A stretch of DNA of 64,000 bases from Desulfuromonadales bacterium (GTDB lineage: Bacteria > Desulfobacterota > Desulfuromonadia > Desulfuromonadales > Geopsychrobacteraceae): NCBI GenBank assembly GCA_019429255.1, contig JAHYIY010000002.1:87141-151140 (forward strand), given 5' to 3'. Numbering within the stretch: the stretch's first letter is position 1; each line of letters begins with the position of its first letter. Made by a program: the position numbers and the translations under genes. Below the pieces are notes generated by a model that had not been told where the DNA came from, searched no databases, and was given only the letters and a program-made list of their open reading frames with translations. This document shows positions 1 through 7,546 of this stretch, piece by piece.

Positions 1-195
1 AAATCGCGTGAAGCCACCCGCCGTCAGCATGATGAGCAGCTCGCGGCTGCTCAGGCTGCGGGGGTACAGATTCACCAACTTTCGGAAGCCGATCTGAACG
101 AGTTGAAAAAAATGTCTGAACCGGTTCTGCAACGCTGGAGTGAGCGTATCGGGGCGGAATATCTCGAGTTGGTACGGGCAAAGCTTGGCAGTTAA
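1..195 (+). CDS. dctP: TRAP transporter solute-binding protein, C-terminal fragment
   Basis: The window opens inside a reading frame that runs in frame 1 to TAA at 193-195 and encodes 64 residues ending in ELVRAKLGS. The fragment is a helical tail rich in charged residues (KKMSEPVLQRW) of the kind that closes DctP-family periplasmic binding proteins. The assignment rests mainly on context, because dctQ and dctM follow directly. DctP captures C4-dicarboxylates or similar organic acids in the periplasm and hands them to the DctQM permease. The start and signal peptide lie outside the window. It is not in the ORF track because it lacks a start codon. Confidence 0.8.
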   Translation, partial: KSREATRRQHDEQLAAAQAAGVQIHQLSEADLNELKKMSEPVLQRWSERIGAEYLELVRAKLGS

Positions 196-225
196 AGATA
201 ATCTCTGTATAATCGCCCTCGCCAT

Positions 226-260
226 GACGGGGCCGGAGAGGATCCCTCTTTGGCCCCGTC
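226..260 (+). promoter_or_regulatory. Intercistronic hairpin between dctP and dctQ
   Basis: GACGGGGCC (226-234) pairs perfectly with GGCCCCGTC (252-260), and AGAGG/CCTCT adds an inner helix. Only TTTCGTTT follows, so this is a weak terminator at best. A strong stem-loop between a binding-protein gene and its permease genes commonly lowers downstream expression or protects the upstream mRNA from 3' decay. That role is inferred here. Confidence 0.6.
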
Positions 261-358
261 TTTCGTTTGACCTCACCAAAAAGCGTAGAGACGATCTACA
301 CCCCGATACCACCTTTCCCAGCCGATATGGCAAAAGTTAGCGGAGCCGGACACGGACA

Positions 359-868
359 ATGCTGAAAAGAATCTTTAAAAAAATTGATCGTTCCTTGTTA
401 TTTGTTGAAGAATGGTCGCTGTTTATTGCGGTCAGTGCCGCCCTGCTGGCGGCCATGGCCAATGTCATCATGCGCAAGAGCGGGGGCGATATCAATATCT
501 ACTGGTCGGATGAGGTGGTGCGTAAGGTCATCTTTTTTTCTACCTATATCGGTGCGGTAACGGCGATTCGCAGTCGTTCGCTGATCCGTATTGATGCCCT
601 GCCGCAGATTTTTCCGGTGCTCAAGCGACCGCTGACCCTGATCTCGCACATTGCGGTGCTGTTTTTTGCCGGGGTGATGGTCAAGCTCGGGTGGACCATG
701 ACGGTCATGATGTATCATGACCCGTTCGCTCGCACCAGTACGCTGCAGATTCCCGAATGGTATTTTTACGCGGTACTGCCGATCATGGGAGTGATGATGT
801 TTTTTCGCACCCTGGTGGTGATGGTTGAGGACTGGCGTGGTATCCAGGATATGACCGGGGAGAGATGA
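359..868 (+). CDS. dctQ: TRAP transporter small permease subunit DctQ
   Basis: 169 residues, the usual size for DctQ, with four hydrophobic segments (about residues 20-36, 55-75, 92-115 and 135-155) on a short charged N-terminus. DctQ is the small integral-membrane subunit that pairs with DctM to make the Na+-driven permease of a tripartite ATP-independent periplasmic (TRAP) transporter. The gene ends one base before dctM starts, so the two are translationally coupled, and the dctP fragment lies upstream across a hairpin. The substrate cannot be read from this subunit. ATG at 359 is the first start giving the full family N-terminus. Confidence 0.93.
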   Translation: MLKRIFKKIDRSLLFVEEWSLFIAVSAALLAAMANVIMRKSGGDINIYWSDEVVRKVIFFSTYIGAVTAIRSRSLIRIDALPQIFPVLKRPLTLISHIAVLFFAGVMVKLGWTMTVMMYHDPFARTSTLQIPEWYFYAVLPIMGVMMFFRTLVVMVEDWRGIQDMTGER

Positions 869-869
869 C

Positions 870-2156
870 ATGGAAATGAGCTACCTGTTGATTCTCGCCC
901 TGTTGCTTGGCTGCCTGGCCGCTACCGTGCCGGTGTTTATGGCGCTGTTTTTTACCGGCACCTTTGGACTGGTGTTTCTCCTCGATATCGATCCACGTAT
1001 TGTTATCGAGGTGTTGTATCGCAGCATGGATAAATTTGCCCTGGTTGTTGTCATGTTTTTCGTCCTCTGCGGCAATATCATGACGACCGGCACCATTGTC
1101 AAAAAGCTCATTAATACCGCTAATGTGATGGTTGGATTTCTGCCCGGCGGCCTGGCGATGGCGGGGATTCTCGCCTGCGGCTTTTTCGGTGCCATCTCCG
1201 GTTCCACCGTCGCTACAGTGGTGGCTATCGGCGGCTTTATGATTCCGGCACTAATCAAAAATAATTACGATGAAAAGTTTTCCGTCGGGGTGATGACCAC
1301 GGCACCGATCCTTGGCGTGATCATCCCTCCGTCCATCGCCATGATTCTTTACGCCATGGTCAGTAATGATCCCTTAGAAGCTTTGTTTCTGACCGGCTTT
1401 ATCCCCGGGCTGATCATTATGGCAGCGATGAGTCTCTACGCCTACATTGTCTGTAAGAAGCAGGGGCTGCAGACCACCGACCGACCGACCCTCAAGGAAG
1501 CTGGCAAGGTGATCCGTGAGAGCATCTGGGCCTTGCTGTTGCCGGTGCTGATTTTCGGTGGCATATATTCCGGTCTTTTTACCGCCAACGAAGCGGCGGT
1601 GGTCGCTTGTTTTTATGCCTTTTTTGTAGAAATTGTGATCCATCGTGATCTGAAACTGAGTGATGTCAAGCGCGTCGTTGTGTCTTCAGCGGTAACCTCA
1701 GCGACGTTATTAATCATCGTTGCCGGGGCATCGGTGTTTGGAGAATATCTCACCTTTGAGCAGATTCCTAACAAGATAGCCAATGCCGTGGTCAACAGTA
1801 TCGATTCCCCCTGGGTGTTTTTGCTCGCCGTCAATATCCTGTTGCTGGTCATCGGCATGTTCATGGATATTATTTCAGCCACCCTGATCCTGACGCCGAT
1901 CTTTCTGCCGTTATTGAGTCAGTTTGGTATCGACACCATGCACTTCGGTTTGCTGATGACTATCAATCTGGGGATTGGTTACTGTACCCCGCCGTTGGGG
2001 GTAAGCCTCTATATTGCCGGGGCGACGGTCAACCGTGACCTGGTCTATGTGTCGAAAGCGGTCATGCCCTTTTTGCTGATTCAATTGGCGATTCTGCTGC
2101 TCTTGACCTTCTGGCCCGATCTGGTGCTGTTTCTGCCGCGCCTGGTGTACGGTTGA
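870..2156 (+). CDS. dctM: TRAP transporter large permease subunit DctM
   Basis: 428 residues with about 12 hydrophobic segments, matching the DctM family. Family landmarks are visible: a GAISGSTVATV glycine-rich turn near residue 110, the PPSIAMILYAMVSN segment near 150, and the C-terminal TPPLGVSLYIAGA motif near 370. DctM forms the transport channel of the TRAP system and imports the solute delivered by DctP using a sodium gradient. It follows dctQ with a one-base gap. No terminator is evident after it; the next 200 bases before uspA hold no convincing gene. Confidence 0.95.
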   Translation: MEMSYLLILALLLGCLAATVPVFMALFFTGTFGLVFLLDIDPRIVIEVLYRSMDKFALVVVMFFVLCGNIMTTGTIVKKLINTANVMVGFLPGGLAMAGILACGFFGAISGSTVATVVAIGGFMIPALIKNNYDEKFSVGVMTTAPILGVIIPPSIAMILYAMVSNDPLEALFLTGFIPGLIIMAAMSLYAYIVCKKQGLQTTDRPTLKEAGKVIRESIWALLLPVLIFGGIYSGLFTANEAAVVACFYAFFVEIVIHRDLKLSDVKRVVVSSAVTSATLLIIVAGASVFGEYLTFEQIPNKIANAVVNSIDSPWVFLLAVNILLLVIGMFMDIISATLILTPIFLPLLSQFGIDTMHFGLLMTINLGIGYCTPPLGVSLYIAGATVNRDLVYVSKAVMPFLLIQLAILLLLTFWPDLVLFLPRLVYG

Positions 2157-2357
2157 TTGTGATAAGGTGCAAAAAGGGCGATTGATCAAGGTTTGAGCTA
2201 GGGAGTGGTGCTGATGACAGGAAAATACACGAAAGTCATGCCGATGCAGTTTTTGCCGCCCCCAAAGCCTCAACCATAAGAATGGCCGTGACACAGAGTG
2301 ATATTTTATATTGGCGGCATAAGCAGATAAACCGTAGCAACGGCATAGGAGCGACTG

Positions 2358-2783
2358 ATGAAGCCTCGGATACTAGTTCCGATCAACGATTCTGCGACCA
2401 CTCATAAAACTATCGATGACATCATCAGTAAGCGCGAGAGGTTTGGCGCGCGCCTGGTGCTGTTGCATGTGATCAACGATCAATTGGCCTATCGGATGAT
2501 CCCCGACTTTCAGATTGAGATGGTGCGCGAAAATGCCATGCAGGCAGCAACCGAGCGGATGGGGAAACTGATCGACAGGCTTCGCGCTGCCGGGCTGGAT
2601 GTGGAACTGCGAATGGAATTCGGGATGCCGCGGCGGCTGATTCCGCAGATTGCTAATAACGAAGATTTTCAACTGCTGGTGCTGGGGCGTCGTAGTGGCC
2701 GTGGCGAGATTCGTGATGTGTTGTTCGGCTCCGTTGCCAATTACGTGTTGCACAATGTGCGCTGTCCGGTGCTGCTGTTCTGA
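2358..2783 (+). CDS. Universal stress protein (UspA family)
   Basis: 141 residues forming one Usp domain. It opens with a beta strand (RILVPINDS) and ends with the nucleotide-binding signature GRRSGRGEIRDVLFGSVANYVLHNVRCPVLLF, which contains the G-2X-G-9X-G(S/T) ATP-binding pattern. Family members are cytoplasmic ATP-binding dimers that help survival under starvation or respiratory stress. It may be cotranscribed with the TRAP genes, since no terminator is visible in the 200-base gap, but the link is not proven. Its end converges on the yceH-family gene with an 8-base gap. Confidence 0.92.
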   Translation: MKPRILVPINDSATTHKTIDDIISKRERFGARLVLLHVINDQLAYRMIPDFQIEMVRENAMQAATERMGKLIDRLRAAGLDVELRMEFGMPRRLIPQIANNEDFQLLVLGRRSGRGEIRDVLFGSVANYVLHNVRCPVLLF

Positions 2784-2791
2784 TCCCGCCA

Positions 2792-3469
2792 TTATTCAAA
2801 CTGTGACTTGAACTCGTCAAACTGGTTGAGAATGCTGCTGGTTTCCTCCTGCAGGCGGGAAATCTCCTGCTCCAGCAGGGAAACTTTTCCCTCCAGGTGG
2901 GTGAGACGATCACTGCTCGAGACGTTTGCCTCTGTTTGTTCCGACATTGTCCCTTCAGTTATCCCTACAGCTGTGGCCTCGGCGCGCAACAGATCAATAT
3001 AGCGGCACTCCTTGCGCCCAGGCTGTCGGGGCAGTTGCACAACCAGGGGTGGTTCGGCAGTGCTCAGATCGCTCAGTACGGCTTCCACTTCGGCAAGGTC
3101 AGCAAAGGCCTGCATCCGTTCACAACGGCTGCGAATTTCGCCGATCGTCTGGGGTCCGCGCAACAGCAGGATCGCCAGCAGCGCCAGCGCGCTGCGATTT
3201 AAATGCAGCATTCCTTGAAGATGATGACAATAGCGCGGGGTGCGCACCCCTTCTGCAGAACGATAAATCAGCTGTCGGCGCCGCAGATCGTCGAGTCCCT
3301 GGACGACCTCTTCTTCGGTCAGCGCCATGACCGGATCGCGATTCGATTTCTGGTTACAGGCATTGGTCAGGGCATTCAGACTTAAGGGGTAGTATTCCGG
3401 CGTTGCCAGCTCTTTTTCGATCAGAGCGCCGAGGATGCGGATTTCAACGGGGGAGAGTTGTTGATGCAT
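2792..3469 (-). CDS. YceH-family protein (DUF480/UPF0502)
   Basis: 225 residues. It begins with the family hallmark LSPVEIRILGALIEKELATP and has two winged-helix-like halves (residues about 1-85 and 95-170), followed by a predicted coiled coil (about 185-225, LEGKVSLLEQEISRLQEET). The family is widespread in proteobacteria and its biochemical role is not established; the paired winged helices suggest nucleic-acid or protein binding. The gene is alone on the minus strand and convergent with uspA. The ATG at 3469 directly precedes the conserved N-terminus. Confidence 0.88.
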   Translation of the reverse strand: MHQQLSPVEIRILGALIEKELATPEYYPLSLNALTNACNQKSNRDPVMALTEEEVVQGLDDLRRRQLIYRSAEGVRTPRYCHHLQGMLHLNRSALALLAILLLRGPQTIGEIRSRCERMQAFADLAEVEAVLSDLSTAEPPLVVQLPRQPGRKECRYIDLLRAEATAVGITEGTMSEQTEANVSSSDRLTHLEGKVSLLEQEISRLQEETSSILNQFDEFKSQFE

Positions 3470-3574
3470 GGTTTTTCTTTCTTATCGGCAGACGAATTGA
3501 TTAATTCAGGCAGGATTGATAACAGCATAAACTACCGGGCGTTGGCAACCGTTGAATGACGTCTGAACAGTTAC

Positions 3575-3618
3575 AAAAAAACGACAGGCGATCACCATAA
3601 TGGTACATCGCCTGTCGT
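3575..3618 (-). terminator. Rho-independent terminator of the Spy/CpxP-like gene
   Basis: ACGACAGGCGAT (3581-3592) pairs perfectly with ATCGCCTGTCGT (3607-3618). Read on the minus strand the 12-bp stem is followed by seven U residues (A-run 3575-3581). It lies just past the stop of the minus-strand gene at 3650. Confidence 0.9.
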
Positions 3619-3649
3619 TGCATCCTCAGCTGAAGTTGCAGATCATTGC

Positions 3650-4210
3650 CTAGATGCGTTGATCTTGATCACCACGGCAACGTGATTTTTCAGCGCCGCC
3701 GCAATTGCTGGACTGCCCACGCTTGCCGCAGAAATTGTCGTCCTTGAGTTCGCGCAGTTGTTCAAACTTTAGCTGTTGCTCCGGGGTCAGTAGCGCAGCA
3801 ATCTGCTGGCGGTGCTTGGCACCCTCCACCATCATCCGGGTTTTCAACTCGGCGTGTTCTTGCACTGCTGCACGGATACCGGCCTCATCAGTCTCATTAG
3901 CGCTGGCGACTTCACGCAGCTGCTCACGACTGGCCTGCATTTTGGTGCGCAGGACTTGCTGTTGTTGCCGGTGCTGTTCGCGCAGGTTCTGCAGTTGTTG
4001 TTGCTGTTCTTCGCTCAAATCGAGGATGATCGCCATTTTTTGTTGTTGTCCTTGCTGGCGTTCCTGGCGGTGTTCGTTCGACATACTCTGCGACGTCCGT
4101 TGGCCGTCTTGACAACCGCGCATTCCTGGACCACCGGACCAGCTAAAGGCATGAGTGCCGACCAGTAGCAGACCAACAATAAGCAGACCGAATAAGATTG
4201 TTCGTTTCAT
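3650..4210 (-). CDS. Spy/CpxP-like periplasmic LTXXQ-motif protein
   Basis: 186 residues: a signal peptide (MKRTILFGLLIVGLLLVGTHAFS) followed by an almost entirely helical, Gln/Glu/Arg-rich body. Two LTXXQ-type motifs are visible, LSEEQQQQLQNLREQ (the first) and LTPEQQLKFEQLREL (the second), as in Spy, CpxP and ZraP. These proteins act in the periplasm as ATP-independent chaperones or metal/stress sensors, and CpxP restrains the CpxA kinase. It is divergent from cpxR-cpxA with three CpxR-type boxes between, so Cpx-type control is very likely. A strong SD (AAAGGAG) precedes the ATG. The C-terminal tail has three cysteines and a charged end. Confidence 0.88.
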   Translation of the reverse strand: MKRTILFGLLIVGLLLVGTHAFSWSGGPGMRGCQDGQRTSQSMSNEHRQERQQGQQQKMAIILDLSEEQQQQLQNLREQHRQQQQVLRTKMQASREQLREVASANETDEAGIRAAVQEHAELKTRMMVEGAKHRQQIAALLTPEQQLKFEQLRELKDDNFCGKRGQSSNCGGAEKSRCRGDQDQRI

Positions 4211-4283
4211 GATTTTCTCCTTTTTATCTGTGGGTTGGTTGAATCTGTTGTGCTTCTATGGCTAGACCATAATCAAAACCAGG

Positions 4284-4298
4284 GTAAATGTGGGTTAA
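4284..4298 (+). promoter_or_regulatory. CpxR-type box 1 (imperfect)
   Basis: GTAAA-TGTGG-GTTAA, one mismatch from the CpxR consensus GTAAA-N5-GTAAA. It lies closest to the Spy/CpxP-like gene, just upstream of a possible -10 (TATGGT on the minus strand), where an activator would sit. Confidence 0.6.
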
Positions 4299-4314
4299 GA
4301 GCTGTGAGGTTTAT

Positions 4315-4329
4315 GTAAAGTTAGGTAAA
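4315..4329 (+). promoter_or_regulatory. CpxR-type box 2 (perfect consensus)
   Basis: GTAAA-GTTAG-GTAAA matches the enterobacterial CpxR recognition sequence GTAAA-N5-GTAAA exactly. It sits midway between the divergent spy-like gene and cpxR. Confidence 0.8.
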
Positions 4330-4348
4330 GCGGTTGTGCCCGAAGGTC

Positions 4349-4363
4349 TTTACATTTCTTTAC
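4349..4363 (-). promoter_or_regulatory. CpxR-type box 3 (perfect consensus, opposite strand)
   Basis: TTTAC-ATTTC-TTTAC is the reverse complement of GTAAA-N5-GTAAA. It ends 22 bases before a plausible -10 (TATGAT, 4386-4391) of cpxR, so a regulator here would cover the -35 region and could give autoactivation. Confidence 0.8.
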
Positions 4364-4438
4364 AGCACAGGCAATCGTCAGCAGGTATGATAAGAAGGCT
4401 ATCGATAGGATTGTTGTCCAAGGCTTACAGGAGTCGCA

Positions 4439-5146
4439 ATGGAACGGATTCTGGTGATCGATGATGACATGGAGTTGTGTGAACTGCTCCAGGATTATTT
4501 AGCAGGGGAAGGGTTTCAGGTAGCCGCAGTTCATCGTGGCGATGAGGGTGCCGAGGTGGCAACCGGACAGGCATATGATCTGGTGGTGCTGGATGTCATG
4601 CTGCCGGGGCTTAATGGTTTTGATGTCCTGCGCAGGATTCGTGAAATAAGCCGTATTCCGGTGATCATGCTGACGGCACGTGGCGAGGAGATCGACCGCA
4701 TTGTCGGATTGGAACTGGGTGCTGACGATTACCTGCCCAAACCCTTTAACCCGCGCGAGCTGGTGGCGCGTATTCGTGCAATTCAGCGCCGGCTCGAGGG
4801 CTCTTTGCGGAGGGGTGGCACAAAACTTAAAGCGCAAGGGGAGTATCGGGTCGGTGATCTGGTTCTTAATACAACAAACCGCACCGTCAAGCAGAATGGT
4901 CAGGTGGTGGAATTGACCTCAGTGGAGTTCAGTCTGCTCGAAGCTCTGCTTGCCCATGCGGGTGAAGTTATCAGTCGTGAAGATCTGGTGTCACAGGTTT
5001 TGGGACGGCAGCTTTCAGCCTATGATCGCAGTATCGATGTCCATGTCAGTGCCCTGCGTAAAAAGCTCGGCCACAGCTACCAGCAGACCGAACGGATCCG
5101 CACTGTGCGGGGAATCGGCTACCTTTATTCCTTGACGGAGAACTGA
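4439..5146 (+). CDS. cpxR: OmpR-family response regulator, CpxR-like
   Basis: 235 residues. The receiver domain (1-115) has the acidic pocket D8-D10, phosphoacceptor D52 (VVLDVMLPG) and K101 (DDYLPKP). The OmpR/PhoB winged-helix DNA-binding domain (about 140-230) ends with ISREDLVSQVLG and DVHVSALRKKLG. It regulates envelope-stress genes on phosphorylation by the adjacent kinase. The symbol rests on three facts: a Spy/CpxP-like gene diverges from it, the intergenic region holds perfect CpxR boxes, and a CpxA-like kinase follows 6 bases later. A GGAG SD precedes ATG 4439. Confidence 0.9.
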   Translation: MERILVIDDDMELCELLQDYLAGEGFQVAAVHRGDEGAEVATGQAYDLVVLDVMLPGLNGFDVLRRIREISRIPVIMLTARGEEIDRIVGLELGADDYLPKPFNPRELVARIRAIQRRLEGSLRRGGTKLKAQGEYRVGDLVLNTTNRTVKQNGQVVELTSVEFSLLEALLAHAGEVISREDLVSQVLGRQLSAYDRSIDVHVSALRKKLGHSYQQTERIRTVRGIGYLYSLTEN

Positions 5147-5152
5147 ATCTCG

Positions 5153-6526
5153 ATGCGCAGTTTGTTTTTGAAGATATTTCTCTATTTTCTCCTGATTATC
5201 GTGCTGGTTACCGCATCGGTGGTGATGCTGACCTATTTTCGCGATCAGGAGTTTCCACCCCTGGCCCATCAGAGTTTTTCCCGACGGGCGATCACCGAAT
5301 ACGGACGTGAAGCGATTCGCGCCTACGAGAGCGCCGGGATTCCGGCCGTGGATCAATATACCGAACGATTATTGCGAGAATCACAAATCGAGCTGATTCT
5401 CTTTGATAACCAGCTGCAGCTGCTAAGTCAGCGCACTATTCACCGCCGGGTTCAACACATGGCATCGCGCGCTCTGCGCAGTGGTGAGGTTGTGCTGCCG
5501 ATGCAGGGGGCGCATAACGGCATTGCCGCGACGGTAAAAGGCGCCGGTGGCAACGACTATATCGTTGTTATCACCCTGCCGGAGCGACCGGCGCCGCGCG
5601 ATTTGTTTAAGGTGATGACCCATGGTTTTCTGGGTGCCCAGCTGTTACTGCTGCTGGTTATCACCGCAGTGGTCTGTTTTGTCCTGGCGCGTTCCCTGGC
5701 GGCACCGATCAGTCGTTTGCGCCACGCCACCCATCGTTTTGCTGCCGGTGATCTGGCCACCCGTATTGGTGACCAGATAAAAGTCAAGAATGAGCTCGGG
5801 GGGCTGGCGCGGGATTTTGATGATATGGCAGCTAAAATTCAAACCCTGATCTCCAATCAACAGCAACTGCTGCGTGATCTTTCTCACGAGTTGCGCTCCC
5901 CTCTGGCGCGTTTGACCGTGGCGCTGGAGCTGGCGCGCCAGCAGTCAAGTAACGCCGCCGGCGAAAAAGCCCTGGATCGTATCAGCCTTGAAGCACAGCG
6001 GATGAATGAAATGATCGGCCAGCTGTTGGGGTTAACGCGCATGACCAGCGGTATTAATGAACAGCGTTTTGCCCCCCTTGATCTACAGGAGCTGCTGGCT
6101 AAGGTGGTGCAGGATGCGGATTTTGAGGCGGCGGCCCGTCAGTGCCGGGTTGAGCTTGAATCATCAGGATCGGCAGCGATAAACGGTTCGGCTGAATTGC
6201 TGGCGCAAGCTTTGGAGAATGTCATCCGTAATGCGGTGAAATACACCACCGAAGCTGGAGAGGTTAGGGTTTCCCTGGCGCCGCAGGGGCGCTTCTGGGA
6301 GGTCAAGGTTTCCGACCAGGGGCATGGTGTCCCAACGGCTGCGCTGGAAAAGATCTTCGATCCCTTTTACCGGGTTGCCGATGCCCGCGATCGCCAGAGT
6401 GGCGGCACCGGCATCGGTCTGGCTATTGCCAAAAGTGCCATTGCCCTGCACGGTGGCAGTATCCGGGCGGAGAATCAGCAGCAAGGCGGTCTATTGGTCA
6501 CAATCCTTATCCCAATGAACATATAA
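5153..6526 (+). CDS. cpxA: Sensor histidine kinase, CpxA-like
   Basis: 457 residues: TM1 (about 7-28), a periplasmic sensor region of about 125 residues, TM2 (about 160-180), HAMP (about 180-232), HisKA with phosphorylated H245 in LLRDLSHELRSPLARL, and a HATPase_c domain with N box (ENVIRNAVKYT), G1 (DQGHGVP) and G2 (GGTGIGLAIAK). It matches CpxA in size and layout. It would sense periplasmic misfolding and phosphorylate or dephosphorylate the upstream regulator. It is cotranscribed with cpxR across a 6-base gap. The selenoprotein gene that follows has a separate promoter. Confidence 0.9.
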   Translation: MRSLFLKIFLYFLLIIVLVTASVVMLTYFRDQEFPPLAHQSFSRRAITEYGREAIRAYESAGIPAVDQYTERLLRESQIELILFDNQLQLLSQRTIHRRVQHMASRALRSGEVVLPMQGAHNGIAATVKGAGGNDYIVVITLPERPAPRDLFKVMTHGFLGAQLLLLLVITAVVCFVLARSLAAPISRLRHATHRFAAGDLATRIGDQIKVKNELGGLARDFDDMAAKIQTLISNQQQLLRDLSHELRSPLARLTVALELARQQSSNAAGEKALDRISLEAQRMNEMIGQLLGLTRMTSGINEQRFAPLDLQELLAKVVQDADFEAAARQCRVELESSGSAAINGSAELLAQALENVIRNAVKYTTEAGEVRVSLAPQGRFWEVKVSDQGHGVPTAALEKIFDPFYRVADARDRQSGGTGIGLAIAKSAIALHGGSIRAENQQQGGLLVTILIPMNI

Positions 6527-6538
6527 ATATATGAATAT

Positions 6539-6567
6539 TTGACTTTGTATGAGGTTTCATCTACAAT
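6539..6567 (+). promoter_or_regulatory. Sigma-70 promoter of the small selenoprotein gene
   Basis: TTGACT (6539-6544), a 17-base spacer and TACAAT (6562-6567) give five of six matches at both elements. It begins 12 bases after the cpxA stop and lies 30 bases before the selenoprotein start. Confidence 0.75.
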
Positions 6568-6597
6568 CATCCTAAATCCAAACAAAGGAGTAAAGAG

Positions 6598-6765
6598 ATG
6601 GAATGGGCACTTATTCTCGGTATCGTTGCCGTCTGGTTTATTTTGAACCGCTGGATTCTGCCGCGCTTAGGGATACAGACCTGAATGTCTGACAGTTGTC
6701 AGCTTCCGCGTGACGGAAGCAAGAAGACCGATTCAGCAGAAGGTAAAACCACCGACAGCAAATAG
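6598..6765 (+). CDS. Small membrane selenoprotein (UGA = selenocysteine at residue 29)
   Basis: Not in the ORF track because of an in-frame TGA at 6682-6684. An ideal SD (AAAGGAG, 7-base spacing) precedes ATG 6598. The first 28 residues make one membrane helix (MEWALILGIVAVWFILNRW) and a basic exit. Read as selenocysteine, the TGA gives GIQT-U-MSDSC, and the frame continues to TAG at 6763 for 55 residues. The U-x3-C pair (U29, C33) could form a selenenylsulfide or bind a soft metal. A hairpin with bacterial SECIS geometry lies just downstream, and promoter and terminator bracket the gene. The function is unknown. The alternative is a 28-residue peptide ending at TGA; the SECIS-like hairpin and the cysteine argue against that. 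Confidence 0.8.
6702..6720 (+). promoter_or_regulatory. Bacterial SECIS-like hairpin
   Basis: GCTTCCG (6702-6708) pairs perfectly with CGGAAGC (6714-6720), leaving the loop CGTGA. The loop starts 24 bases after the UGA and has G in its second position. Known bacterial SECIS elements have a short loop with G in the first two positions, placed about 16-37 bases after UGA, so all criteria are met. Confidence 0.8.
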
Positions 6766-6821
6766 CAGGCTGTCCCCGCAATCGTGCAACAAAGACAGCA
6801 AGCACATTGAATAAATCACCT

Positions 6822-6858
6822 ACAGCCCAGAGGATGCTTATCCTGTGGGCTGTTTTTT
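6822..6858 (+). terminator. Rho-independent terminator after the selenoprotein gene
   Basis: ACAGCCCA (6822-6829) pairs with TGGGCTGT (6846-6853) and AGGAT/ATCCT extends the helix past one mismatch; six T residues follow (6853-6858). It overlaps the 3' end of the convergent methyltransferase gene. Confidence 0.85.
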
Positions 6859-7530
6859 CTGTAACAGCAGAATGCGATCATCGTCGCAAGCGAGCAAGGT
6901 AAACCCGTAAACGCGGCAGATATGCTCGAAGGTGCGCCGATGATAGAAACTGACATGGGTTGGATCACACAGATAGCGCCAGGTAGGCAGATCGATGTTT
7001 TCATGCCAGAGTGAGGTCATGACAAACAGATAGCCATCTGGTTTCAGCAGTTGACGCAGCTGTTGCAGTTCCCTGGTAGGGGTATGAAAATGCTCGAAGC
7101 ATTCGGTTGCAAAGATGAAGTCAAATGGTCCTGAAGGCAGCGCGGGGAAAAACAAGGGATCATAATTGTCGCAACTAATGTCTTCACGTTTCAGCAAAAC
7201 ACTCAAGGTCGGTCCGGGACCACAGCCGAAATCGAGGCCGCGCATGGTTGGATTCAATAACGGCAGAGTGGGGTCGATAATGCGCCGCAAAAAAGTCACA
7301 TAGCCGTGGTGCTCGGGGCTGTTCTGGTGATGCTGGTAAATATCTTTTTCCCGTTGCAGCGTAGGTCGTCCTTGCGCATCAACAAAAATCAGATCGCAAC
7401 CGTGACAGTGCCAAAACAACCGTCCTTTTCGCGTGCGATGGACAAGAGCTTTGTTTCCGTCACATGTACACAGGGGGCAGGGATAATGACCAGCTGTCTG
7501 CGCTTGTTGCATCACAGCTGTTGAGTACAA
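6838..7530 (-). CDS. Class I SAM-dependent methyltransferase with N-terminal zinc ribbon
   Basis: 230 residues. The N-terminus holds two CxxC knuckles (CPLC at 18-21 and CHGC) forming a probable zinc ribbon. The methyltransferase fold follows, with SAM-binding motif I GLDFGCGPGP near residue 100 and the FATECFEHFHTP motif near 143. The layout matches proteins annotated as methyltransferase type 11/12; the substrate is unknown. It is the last gene of the minus-strand run and starts 16 bases after the DUF1499 gene, so it is probably cotranscribed with it. Its final bases overlap the selenoprotein terminator. Confidence 0.85.
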   Translation of the reverse strand: MYSTAVMQQAQTAGHYPCPLCTCDGNKALVHRTRKGRLFWHCHGCDLIFVDAQGRPTLQREKDIYQHHQNSPEHHGYVTFLRRIIDPTLPLLNPTMRGLDFGCGPGPTLSVLLKREDISCDNYDPLFFPALPSGPFDFIFATECFEHFHTPTRELQQLRQLLKPDGYLFVMTSLWHENIDLPTWRYLCDPTHVSFYHRRTFEHICRVYGFTLLACDDDRILLLQKKQPTG

Positions 7531-7546
7531 TTGGTAACTTTTCCAG

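Noticed and set aside
2214-2279. 21-codon ORF with an upstream GGGAG between dctM and uspA
   Set aside because: Too short, proline-rich at the end without membrane or motif features, and no independent promoter or terminator.
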